Source: Cocos nucifera
Lineage: Eukaryota > Streptophyta > Magnoliopsida > Arecales > Arecaceae
Length of the DNA: 64,000 bases
Assembly: GCA_006176705.1 (NCBI GenBank)
Contig: QRFJ01000373.1
Location: 115,705-179,704 of the forward strand
Direction of reading: 5' to 3'
The notes under the pieces are model-generated. The model did no database searches, was not told the DNA's origin, and saw only the letters and a program-made list of their open reading frames with translations. Numbering within the stretch: the first letter of the stretch is position 1; each line of letters starts with the position of its first letter. The position numbers and the translations under genes are program-made. Positions 22,323 through 33,099 of the stretch are shown here, in pieces.

Positions 22323-25300
22323 TGATAGAAAACATGCAGGATTTTATGCATAGATTTTAAAATATTTTCAAAATAAAGAGCAACGGAAAACTAGATTAAA
22401 CTATTTAATCTATAACATGCATGTAATCAAATTACAAAATCCTACATCAAAGATCTATAATATGTTATGATATAAATATAAATCTAAAATTAAATTAATC
22501 ATAAGTGGTATTGATCATATCAATATTTAGACCTAGAATAATTCTAGTTCTAACCCTAGATCACATCTAAGTCACCAAGAGATCAGATCTCTTATCTTTA
22601 TATAGATCAAGAACTTCATGGTTGAATTTGTTGTTGTCTTTAGAGCTGCATATGCATCCAACCTCTATAGGTGATCCACACGAACCTACAACATAGATCA
22701 AAGGTTCGTCGAACGAAGATCCACTCGAAGTGCTAGCTTCTCGCGGATCTCTCCTAATGATTAATTAAATACTTGTTCTTCAGATCTCTTGGATAATCGA
22801 AGAGATGAAGAATATGAAGAAAAATAAGGGAGGAATCCAACCCTTGGATCTCCCATAAAATAGAAATAAAAAAATATATGAAATAAATCCTAGGAGAAGA
22901 TAAATCTTCTCCTTCAGGACGTCAACGGATGATGTCCTGAAAATATCTATTATGCTAGGTTCAGAGGAGACCTTCTCCTCTGAATTTTTTTCTAATTTTT
23001 CAGATATCACATCCTTAGATTTTTCTTATAAAAATCTCATAAATAAAATTAAGAAGAAGGGCTCTCAAAGAAACCCTAAGAGAAGACCTTCTTCTCTTCT
23101 TCTTCTCGCATTAGGACATGATCAGATCATGTCCAAAAATGATCACCATGCCCCAACACCTTAGAGCATAGATTTCATGCCCTCTTTCTCTCTCTCTCTC
23201 TCTCTCTCTCATATCTTTATCATATAAAAATTACATAAAATAATGAAGAAGAAGATGCTCAAAAAAAAAATAAAGAGAAGATAATCTTCTCTTACCTTTG
23301 TGCCTTCATGACATCAACGATTGATGTCCAGATGAAGACCTTTTCTCTAAGAATCTTGGCACCATCTTTCCTCAAGCCCTTCCTCTCTCTCTCTCTCAAA
23401 TTTTTATCATATAAAAATTATAAATAAAATAGAAATATTGATACATAAAAGAAAAATATAAAAGAAGATAATCTTCTCTTACCTTGTCTCTTCAAGACAT
23501 CAATCTTTGATATCTTAATTGAGGGCTCTTCTCCAAGAATATTAGCACCACAAATCCTCCATTCCTTCTTCTCCTTATCCTCTATTTTTTTATAATTTTT
23601 TTAGTATTTTTCACATCTTTAAACTATCTTATAAGAGGCATCGATCTTTTATTGCAAGACTAGGTCAAAACCTAGTCAAATGAGGACTTCTGTGGGGTGT
23701 CCAACTCTTGGACGCCCCTCCCACTTATTTTTTTATATAACCACTGATTCTCATACACAAAACCAAGAAAAAAAGGGTTGAATAAGATAGAGAGGCATGG
23801 GTAGATTTGGTGCACAAGGGAGGGAGGAGTTTGGGTCAAAGAAGACTCTTCCAAGTAGGAAATAATTTCCAACATCATTCTAATTTTGACTAAATCAAAT
23901 TTAAATCTAATTTCTAAGATAATGGGGTATGAAAAATCATTTCTTAGGTGTGAAAATCATAGAAAAAAATCTAGAATTAAAATATGATGTGGGATTTCTT
24001 AGGTGCAAGTGAAAAAGAGAGAGTCCCAGTTCAAGTGGAACTCCTCTTGTTTGACTAGGTCAAAATTATTTTAAATTTAATTTAAATCTTATTTAAATTA
24101 GATTAAATGTAATCCAATTAAAAATAATCCTAGTCCAACTAGGAGCTTAATTAAATTAGATTAAATTAAGATTTAAATCTGATTTAAATCCTAAGTCAAT
24201 CAGATGCACCCAAGTCCTAGTCAAATAAGGAATTATTCTTCTCTTATAATTGGCTTATCCAATAAATCAATTAGAATTAATCTAATTAAATCCAAGCTAA
24301 TTCTAATTAAATATAATTCAATTAGACTTGATCTCAGCCTGATTGCTCAATCAAATTGAGCCAATTAGCAATCCAATTGCTAATTGATCCTCCTGCAATA
24401 CTTGCATTACGTCAAACATTAATCGCATTAATTATTTGACCTCAAAATGATTCTCAATCATCGATTAACCATCCGATCAGGTTACAAGCTCTAATGTGTG
24501 TGACCCCATAGGTTCGAACCTAAGCTGATAGTATAGAAATTAATTTTTGTACCAATCGAAGTTACCATCTAGCAATGATTTACGACATCCGGATAGGTCG
24601 AATGTATGCAAAGCAACATTCTTAGAACCCTGGCCCATGGTTACCGTATAATTCATCCCTATGACCAATAATACTCAAGACAACTTTGAGTTTGCTATCA
24701 AACACTCATACAAGTCATCTCTATTGTATCTTAAAATTTTGCAAATCCCGTGACACCTCACGAGGATTACCCAAGCCTAGATTTTGCTAAATTAAAACAT
24801 AGCGAGACATTCTCTTTCTAAAGTTAATCAGGAATGATCAATTCCATCTTAACTCATACACTAACTCTATAAGTATTTGACTGTACCCAAAAATCTTTCA
24901 TCACCTATATTAAAAATACAGGCAGTCCAGCACCAAAGTATAGTAAGTTGCTCGTAAGTCACCATGACGATCTCAGATCGGAGGAATACTTATACCCATT
25001 GGCCTTAGCTAGCTATTCTTGATAGTAGAATGCTACATTAGCCACGTTCAGTGTAGATGTACTCCTATATCTCACTTGGATGCCATACCAGTGTCTCCAC
25101 ATCATTTGGTTATGATGACAACCAACGTATATGGTATATAGTGACCTACACTCGATAAATTATCATCCTTATTAATAACTTATCATTTGATCGTAAATAA
25201 TTTAAGAACCATCCGATAAATCTTTCTTTATCGATTGATTATGATTCTAAGGACTTCATCATAATTTAGGAGTTCATTTAAGAAAGATAGAACTTTTATG

Positions 25301-25397
25301 ATTAAACAACCAAATTACTATTATTATTAAATAATTCATATACTAATTCCAATCATCTACTACTTAGATGATTGATTTTAGGACATATTTTCCAATA
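22323..25397 (-). mobile_element. Copia LTR copy 2 (3.08 kb), minus strand
   Basis: Runs from TGATAGAAAACATGC to TTTTCCAATA, so on the minus strand it starts TATTGGAAAATATGTCC (the terminal TG is mutated). It aligns end to end with 9203-12270, offset about 13.12 kb, with the same flanks on the right and part of the left. A (TC)n run sits at about 23185-23210. It is non-coding. Confidence 0.82.
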
Positions 25398-26290
25398 CTT
25401 TGACACCTCCCCACTTGCCTCTTCTTCCTCGGTTGGCCGACTGTCGGCCCAACCACCTTCCCTCCTCCCTTGCTCGGCTGGCTCATCCGCCAGCTCCACC
25501 ACCTCCCCCCCTCCTCTCTTCCCTCGACCCGATCCACCCCCTCACTTCTGTCTCCCTCTCTACTCTCTTCCCTAACCACCGGCCCCACCACCCCCCTCCT
25601 CCTTCTTTCCTAGCTGGCTTGTTCATCGGCTCTACCACCTCCCCCTCTCTTTTCTTGGCCCGATCCTCCCCCTCTCTTCTCTCTCTACTCTCTTCCTCGA
25701 TCAGCCCGATCGTCGAGCCCATCCCTCCTACTTCTTTCTCATTCCCTTCTCTCTTCCCCCAGTCCGATCCACCCTCCTACTCTCTCTCTTCCCTCTTTCT
25801 CTTTCTCTCTCTAGATCTTTTTCTCTTTCTTTCTCTCTCTCCTCTTTATCTTTCTCTCTCCTCTCTCTCTTTATCTCACTATCTTGTGTCTCTCTTGTAG
25901 GCTACTTCTAGCACCATCGTCTTCTACTATCACCATCGTCGGCGACCCTCGAAGCTCTATGCGATCTCCTTTTCATAGCCATAAGTATGATTTTATTTTT
26001 TTAAATTTTATAGTAATATTTATTAATCATTTATAAATATTATAAATATGTATTATAAATATTATAATTATCTGTCGATCGTGGATCGTATCGACGGATA
26101 AGAGAACTCTTGTCGGTTAGTTCTAGACCATGCCAGTGGGTTCTAAGCCAAGCCATGTCAACGACCTTAGGCCATGCTATATCAGCGATCGTGGACGGTC
26201 CTATGCCATGCCGGTCAATAAGAAAACCTCCGCTGGTGGGTTCTAGGCTGTGCCGACGACCATGAGCTGGATTAATGTTCATTAACATTA
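25398..26290. repeat. C/T-rich block and following AT-rich segment, copy 2
   Basis: Matches 12271-13070 closely through the CTCTCTCTTTATCTCACTATCTTGT stretch and the TCTGTCGATCGTGGATCG-type segment near 26072. The block leads into CACTA gene sequence, so it is probably 5' non-coding CACTA DNA. Open frames in it are low-complexity. Confidence 0.6.
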
Positions 26291-26299
26291 TATGAGTTA

Positions 26300-27160
26300 A
26301 TGTTCATTAACATTGTAGGTCACGATAGTACCAAAATACCATCTTGCATAGATTGAAATGCCTAGTATGTGGTGCAACTCTGCTTGGAGAGAGAGGAAAT
26401 CCTTCACATCATATGCTATAATTTATCAGATGTCTACGACGAGCTCAACCTGTCCATATAGATATATCAGAAAACATAATCATCTAGACTAACCAAACTG
26501 AACTTACAAACCTTAACATTGATTTTCAATGCAACATTTTCTAGGTATTGCTAATTTTTCCTACTAGATACGTGCTTTGGTAAGCAGCATTATTAGCAAT
26601 GCTGCTTACCAAAGCATGTATCTAGTAGAGAAAACAAGCAATATCTAGAAAATGTTGCATTGAAAATCAATGTTAAGATTTATAAAAAATTATTTTGATT
26701 AATCTAGATGATTGTTCTTTCTAATATGTCAACATGGATAGGTTAAGCTCATCATAGATATCCAACAAATTGCAGTACATAATGTAGAGGGTTTCCTCCC
26801 CCTCCAAGAAGAGTTGCACTGTATATCAGGCATTTCAATCTATGCAGAGCTCTGTATCTGAGTCGTAGATAGAGCATACTTCATCCACCTTCGCATCAAC
26901 TGCCCAAGGACCATCAACATCTACTCCACCGACATCTAAGCTCCAGCCCCTCCAGCTCCAACCCCTCCAACTCATGCTCCATCTCCTTCCAGTGATGATG
27001 ACTTAAATATAAATTTAGTAGACTTTTGATATATATTTTTTTGAAAAATATTATAATAAATTTTATTCGATAATAAAAGTTGAGCATTTCAAAAATATTT
27101 TTATGTTTATAATTTTTTCTTATGTTATATATATTTAACTGCATTTATCAGGCTAAAAGA
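26300..27160 (+). pseudogene. Internally deleted copy of the CACTA Transposase_24 gene
   Basis: The 5' part (AACATTGTAGGTCACGATAG near 26308) matches the start of the gene at 27175. After the hairpin insertion the host exon continues (GAGCTCTGTATCTGAG, near 26847) and then jumps to a version of the gene's last exon: Ala/Pro-rich (PAPPAPTPPTHAPSP) ending near 27028 before an AT-rich 3' region like 28940-29040. The middle exons are missing. The intact-order gene follows head-to-tail after about 10 bp. It looks like a deletion derivative or unequal recombination product. Confidence 0.65.
26349..26849. mobile_element. About 500-bp foldback (MITE-like) hairpin
   Basis: The left arm starts CATAGATTGAAATGCC and the right arm ends GGCATTTCAATCTATG. 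The arms stay complementary to the centre at about 26594, where TTGGTAAGCAGC faces GCTGCTTACCAA around a short loop (ATTATTAGCAAT). Arms are about 240 bp with few mismatches. It lies inside the CACTA exon copy, because host sequence resumes after it. A clear target duplication is not visible; TGCA flanks or ends both arms. It has no coding potential. Confidence 0.85.
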
Positions 27161-27174
27161 AATAATGTTCATTA

Positions 27175-28941
27175 ATGTTGTAGGTCACGATGGCATCGAA
27201 ATGCTATCTAGCTTTTACCCTCACCTCTCGATGGGCTATGTGGAGCTCTGCATCTGAGTTGCAGATAGAGTATACTCCATCCACCTCCATATTGGCTATC
27301 CAGGAACCATCGACATCTACTCCTCCACCAGCATCTAAGCCTCCAGCGTCAGCCACATCTCTAGCACATGCTCCACCCACCGTCGAGTCTCCACTGGCAT
27401 CCACGTCGCATGATTCCATGACCAGTGAGTGTATAATTTTTTTGTATCATTTATTTATTTATTTATATAATTATTATATACTATTATATTTGCATAATTT
27501 ATTTTTATTGTAGGTGCATCATCCAGTAGGGTATTTTATGGTTCCACAAGCATGTCGTATATATGGATCCACCAGCATTAGGTGACGGTGGACTACGACG
27601 TGGAGGAGAGGCCAGTAGGAGAGACCGCACAAGAGATGCCTTTCTTTTTGGAGTACTTATGAGGTGGTCTGACATTATTTCGGTACTGTCTATAGACTAA
27701 CGATTGATGGACATTGATGTCAGGGACCGAATATGGGAGGAGATATGGGTAAGTATATCTTAATTATATTTATGCATTTGATAATGTTTTATTCATATAA
27801 TTTTATAACTGACTTCTAATAACTTTGTGCAGAAGAGATACAACTTCCTAGATCATGAGAGGGCTCGAGATACTCAACTGAAGAAGATTGGAGAGTGGTA
27901 CCAAAACTATAAGATCAAGCTCCATAAAGGATGGCTCAAGCACTGATAGGGCACTTCGGATGAGCTTGTTCCTTGAATTCAGAACTATCCCCAAAGTCAG
28001 TGGGAGGAGATGGTTAGACATTGGAGGAGCCAGAAGTTCGAGATTTAATTTTTAACTTTTAAATTTTTTAATATATTTAAAACTATATTTAAATATTTTT
28101 TAAATACTTATTATTTATTTAAATACTTGTTAGGCTACCTTCTGTCAGAATCGGATAGCCCAGGAGTATACGCACACTCTCGATCGTGAGTCTTTAACCA
28201 GTCGTATGCATGGAGTGGTAATGAATTTTGAATCTTACTAGATAAATTAAATTAATATTTTTTTATATTTTTAATAAATTGATCTATTGTTATAGCTGAT
28301 GAGAGATAGGGTGATGCCCAGTCGTAGCAAGATCTTTGATCCAGCTATACAGACAAGAAGGGTAGGCCGATGAACATCACGATCAGAAAGACTTTTGTAA
28401 GTAATAAATATATTAGTATGATTAATATTATAGCATTCCTTATAAAATTTTATTTGAATTTATAATTACAGGAGCAGTTAGATGCGTTCGCGAGTGAGAG
28501 CCCGGACACCTCTTGCTCTTATGACCATCTATCTCAGGTCTTAAGGCCTGAGCACTCTAGGAGGATCCACTACAAGCTCGGACATACACTGACGAGCTAC
28601 TAGTCTGAGGTGAGCATCTCTTCACATACTTTCGATGTTTTCAATCGTGGGTAGCTTAAGGAGGTGTTGGCGTAGGTAGCTCAGGCTATGGTGCAGGCAG
28701 ATCAGGCTATGGCATGAGCTGCTCATGCTGAGAAGAGTATATCTCATCTGGAGAGTATCTTGAGCATCATGGTGATGAGGCTCAGCACGTATTTTAAAGC
28801 TGACTTCATAGGCCTTGAGGACATATTGGCCTGCATTTTAGCTCTAGCTCCTACAGCTCCAGCCCCTCCAGCTCTGACTGAAGCTCCAGCTCCCAGTGAC
28901 GACGACGATGTAGATTTAAAAAAAATTTTATGTATATTTTA
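27175..28941 (+). pseudogene. CACTA Transposase_24-like gene, fuller copy
   Basis: Likely exons: about 27190-27426 (MASKCYLAFTLTSRW, then a Ser/Pro/Ala-rich linker), 27514-27748 (includes RDRTRDAFLFGVLMRW and DIDVRDRIWEEIW, then GTAAGT), 27834-28047 (KRYNFLDHERARD, QWEEMVRHWRSQKFE), 28134-28218 (NRIAQEYTHTLDRESLT), 28296-28396 (includes a GRPMNITIRKTF-like piece) and 28471-28941 (EQLDAFASESPD, an Ala-rich coiled-coil-like stretch and an acidic end). The exon order and the WEEMVRHW segment fit Transposase_24. Stops (27700, 27947, 27974) and frame changes show decay. The next feature is a CACTA 3' end, so this gene belongs to that element. Confidence 0.7.
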
Positions 28942-29090
28942 AAAAATATTATAATAAATTTTATTCAGCAAAAAAATTTAAGCATTTCATAAATATTCTT
29001 ATATGTATAATATTTTTTTATATTATTGAACTTCATTTAATAGATAAGAAAACATAAAATTTATAAAATTTATATTTTTTCATTATTCGA
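28942..29090 (+). other. AT-rich 3' region of the CACTA gene
   Basis: AT-rich, non-coding, and similar to 27010-27150 after the deleted gene copy. Nothing else is visible. Confidence 0.5.
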
Positions 29091-29476
29091 AAGATATGGG
29101 AGTGGTTGCAAAGTTGTTGTTGTAGGCTTCATGCCAACCACTACCATAGGCTTCGTGCCAACCGCTGTCATAGATTTATAGCAGCAGTTCTATAACTGTT
29201 ACTATAAAGAGCTATGGCAGCGGTAAAAAATTCACTGCCATAAGTCAAACTATAGCAGTGATTACAAAACTACTGCCATAGGTCAATCTATTACAGTGAT
29301 TTAGAAACCACTGCCATAAGCTATATATAGCAGCGATTCACTTAATCACTATCATAGACCTACAGTAATAGCTGCAGTAGAAGTGGTTAGCTAACCGCTG
29401 CTATAGCCTATGATAGCAATTTTTTAGGCTATGGCAGTGATTACCAACCGCTATTGAACCCTGTTCTATGGTAGTA
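29091..29476 (+). repeat. CACTA 3' subterminal repeats and terminus (element C)
   Basis: Multiple direct and inverted copies of a motif like CTATGGCAGYGGTT / AACCACTGCCATAG end with GTTCTATGGTAGTA at 29463-29476 (canonical form ..GTAGTG). TAT follows, then copia integrase sequence on the minus strand. The matching 5' terminus (CACTACCATAGAAC type) was not found in the window. Confidence 0.75.
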
Positions 29477-29479
29477 TAT

Positions 29480-30420
29480 ATTTCAAAAGAAGTCCACTAT
29501 GAGAGAATCATATTCTCTTTTAGATATGTCAATAATTTACTGGATAAGTATTTACCTCCTCGATCTGATCGAGGAGTTCTAATATCTTTTTTAGTTTATT
29601 TTTCTACTTTATTATGGAATCGTTTGAATATTTCAAATGATTTAGGCTAGACGTATCCTTACCAAGATTGATCATTTGCAATCATAATGAAATATTGATA
29701 TCCTTGACATTATCTAACTTGAGTATTTACTAGATATGTACATTAGTCTTAATAGGCTGTGTAAATGTTAAATATTATTTCTTTATTTTTCATGTATTAT
29801 TGTAACATCATTCAAAATGATATCATAATAATCTCTCTTTATTGATAAATGATAACCATTTCTAGCCAAAAGGCCAACACAGATCATATTTATCATAAAC
29901 AATGGATAATAATGACAATCACTCAAAATGACATCCTTTGAAAATAAGTTTGACAATTCCTAAAGCTAAGACTGGAATAGGATTTCCAGTCCTAATGTTT
30001 AGGATTCTGTCACCATTTTCAAACTTTTCTAATTACATTCAGTCCTTGCAATGAATTGCATAAAACTACCGGTATCTAATACCCAGATAGTAGAATTATA
30101 AATAGAAAAATTTTAAGGTGTTGTCATATGACATCTTTGATAAGCAACTCTTTGCCCTTTTCTTCTTTCGATGATCCTGCTTTTTACAATAGAAGCATTC
30201 TATCTGAAACTAGTTAGTCTTGGACCATATATTTTGACTAGGCTAACAAGCCCCAACACGAACCCTTTTATACTGCTGAACCAAATTCAACTTTCGATAC
30301 TGATCATCGAAGTTAGATCCCATAAGTACAACATAGTCTGACAGTGATCGGAGCAATTAGGGTTTGCCATAGTCTAAAGAAAAGAGAATAATAACCTAAT
30401 GTATATAAATTATTTTAAGC
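29480..30420 (-). pseudogene. Copia gag-protease-integrase fragment, minus strand
   Basis: Read right to left. A zinc-knuckle-like CFYCKKQDHRKK lies near 30165-30200. The protease site reads IWVLDTGS near 30085-30105. Integrase pieces follow at 29480-29680, with KSFEIFKRFHNKVEK, RSDRGGKYLSSKLLTYLKEN and an ending near WTS. The CACTA element C terminus cuts the integrase at about 29477. The wording is close to the integrase of the element at 45985-56403, so they are related lineages. Numerous stops, and no RT portion on this side. Confidence 0.78.
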
Positions 30421-30429
30421 CTAAAGACT

Positions 30430-31868
30430 TGTACTTTAGTCTAAAGGTTCTTTCACTATTTTATATGAATTGATATCCTCTACCTTCCATTCAAAAGATT
30501 ACTTTAATTTTCTAGCAGGTACTAGAATCCATATAGACTGCACACAAGTCCAATTTTGGCCGATCAACCCATGTACATCTATGAGTAGATTTTTTAATCA
30601 ATTGTTTCTCCAAATAACTTCTAGTAATTTAATTTTGCCCTAAAAGCCTAATCAGTAGACTTTGGCCTTCACTGCAAGATCTGATTAGGTCCAACCATTA
30701 ACATGACTATACTTGGTACATCTAACCAACGAATGATTAAACCTAACTTTGGTTGGTCAACCTAACCACCATTAGAGAGACACATCCAAGTCATTATATG
30801 ATGAATGATAATTTCAATATCTCGATGAACATCAGGTATAAAGCACCTCCAATATTCACCCAAGCTATTGGACTCATTATCAAACACCTCAGTGAGAGGC
30901 TATGACTTAGTTATTCCCATAACTTTATCATTTTTAAGGATCTAATAAATTAGAGGATTTAAATTTTAGTGATTTAAGAAAAGAAAAGACATAGACTAAA
31001 TTGCTCCCACTGATTTCACCAAGTCAAATCCTTCCACTAACTTCTCAAGTCATAAATGAGGACTAGAATCAGTTTCGGTCTATGGGCACCTAATTTAGTC
31101 TTACTAAATAAAATCAATCTCAATGATTTCCTATGTGACATGGGTTAGCATGAATCAATGAGCAACCTAATCAAAAGCTAATTAACCACATTAGCTAGGT
31201 AAGTGAGATCAGTGAGAGGATCTGCCAAGGCTTGCCTTAGATACCATTAGAAATGGCTAGATAAATGGGCTACTAATTAAAAACCAACGGTCTAAAAATG
31301 CCAGACTTATCTTAGACACTAATCGATTTATCAGTTTTGATTTGGTCTACTTAAAGACTCGGACTCAACCATTGAGCCATGATCAGTATCTATTTGTTAG
31401 ATGTATGGACTTTGATCAACTACAACTATTGAATTGATTTATAAAAAAGAAAAGATCTAATCCTAATTAACTATTAATTAGGTTTGATTAATTTTTTAAC
31501 TTAGTCCATATTTAATCTAATCCTAGATCTAACCCAGTTAATGACCTGATCAAAGCTAACCCATTATCCTTTAATCCATATTTTATAAAATTATCTTAGG
31601 ATCTTCAAATCACAAACCTAGATCCTAAATAATCACTTAATTCTTAATTAAGTTCAAGACTTATGGATTGAGGTTTAGAACCTCAGAATTAGTTTCTGAT
31701 TTTAACTTTCGAAATATTTTCATGTGTAAATAATTTACATTAAATCAAATTCAATTCATGATTTTTGATTTGATTTGTTTTAATGTTTAGATCATATCCT
31801 AAAATTTTGAATCTAGAATTTTGCAGTAAGTAAGTTCTCAATTTAAATTCTATAAAATAAATATATCA
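30430..31868 (-). mobile_element. Copia leader fragment, minus strand
   Basis: Non-coding. Homologous to 7500-8640 (CCACCATTAGAGAGACACAT) and 13072-13625. It directly precedes the gag fragment on the minus strand and has no LTR attached. It is cut at AAATAAATATATCAAACATAG, the same breakpoint as at 13625. Confidence 0.7.
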
Positions 31869-32063
31869 AACATAGTTTTGTAGCAAATTTTTGGTTGCTC
31901 AGAGATGAGTAAACCACAACATTCAACCCAATCTAATGGTTGATTGAGTTATTCCCTAAATGGCTTTTTAAACAGGTTAGTCATTTATGTGAGAAAAAGG
32001 ATGGATCTAAAATATATTTATTAATATCAAATAATACACTAACAATTATATCATGATTTTTAG

Positions 32064-32663
32064 GTATCAATGATGATGGAGAGTAACTATTCAGATGAAT
32101 TAATTGCTATTGCTCGAGGTTCTAATAATATTGTCAACGGATTTAATGGATTCATTATTAATGGATTTAAGTTTCATACAAAAGAACGTAAAATATTTAG
32201 AAAAATCCAAAATAATAGAATCATAGTAGAGGCAGATGGAAAGATTTATTATGATATACTTACTGATATTTTTGAGTTAGATTATTATGAAAGATTTAAA
32301 GTTATATTATTTCAATCTAATTGGATGGATATAAACTCGTCAAGAGTCTTGAAGCAAGATACGAATGGGTTTGCACTTATAAATTATTCAAGATTGATAC
32401 ATACTGGTGTGTTATTAAAGGATGATCCATTCATTCTTTTATTTCAAGCTCATTAAGTATTTTTTGTACAGGATTTGAAAGATAAAGATTGGGCTATTGT
32501 TGTAAGAACGAAACCCAGGGACTTATATGACATGGGAAAAGGATTGAAGGTAGATGATGATGAAACTTATACACAATGCATGCCTTACAATCTTGCCTCG
32601 ACTAATGATCTAAATGCTATAAGCTTGGTTAGGAGAGATATTGAAGGAGAAAATATTGATTAA
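32064..32663 (+). pseudogene. CACTA DUF4216-type gene, copy 2 (uninterrupted)
   Basis: After a TTTTTAG acceptor the frame (ATG at 32070) reads MMMESNYSDELIAIARGSNN and continues through FIINGFKFHTKER, ILTDIFELDYYERF, ALINYSRLIHTGVLLKDDPF, KDKDWAIVVRTKPRDLYDMG and finally EGENID. These are the conserved blocks of DUF4216 near the C-terminus of CACTA transposases. Only one stop, TAA at 32454-32456, interrupts it where related proteins have Gln before VFFV. It shows the empty site of the Tork insertion in copy 1. The N-terminal transposase part (Tnp2 domain) is absent; upstream is intron-like sequence, then copia leader. Confidence 0.9.
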
Positions 32664-32837
32664 TTCTTAATTGGTAAGTGACATTTAAGATTTATACATT
32701 CTATATGAAATTTTATACCATATCATCATGTTCATTTAGTAGATATTGATTCTTTTTAGCAATTTAATCATAATTTTATTTATTGTTTGATAATGTAAAC
32801 TAATTTATATTTCTATTTGTGAATGCTAGGTGTTATC

Positions 32838-33096
32838 ATGCCTCGATGCAGACGATTTGATGATATAGAGTTGCATACTTTGCATGATAGATCATGTTCT
32901 GATTAGCTCCAATGGATGAGGCAATCATGGTAGTTTGAGGTCAGTCCTTCATCGTCTACACAGCAACCTGAGGCCGGTTCTCCATCGTCTGCACAGCAGT
33001 CCGAGGCCACTACTTCTTTATCGGTGTAGCATTTCGAGTCAGAGCACGATCCTCCTACCGATGAGGATGCTCCTATAGATGAGATACACATCCAAG
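32838..33096 (+). pseudogene. CACTA Transposase_24 gene, exon 1, copy 2
   Basis: Starts MPRCRRFDDIELHTLHD and ends at a GT border after EIHIQ, matching 20249-20507. It has in-frame stops near 32905 (TAG), 32931 and 33027. Homology to copy 1 ends at about 33098, just past the splice donor, so the later exons are missing. Confidence 0.8.
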
Positions 33097-33099
33097 GTA

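Noticed and set aside
24505..24530. GGTTCGAACC, like a tRNA B box
   Set aside because: It lies in LTR copy 2, has no A box or cloverleaf around it, and is mutated in LTR copy 1.
29468..29650. Plus-strand open frame of 60 codons
   Set aside because: It is the shadow of the minus-strand copia integrase (RSDRGGKYLSSK) and overlaps the CACTA terminus.
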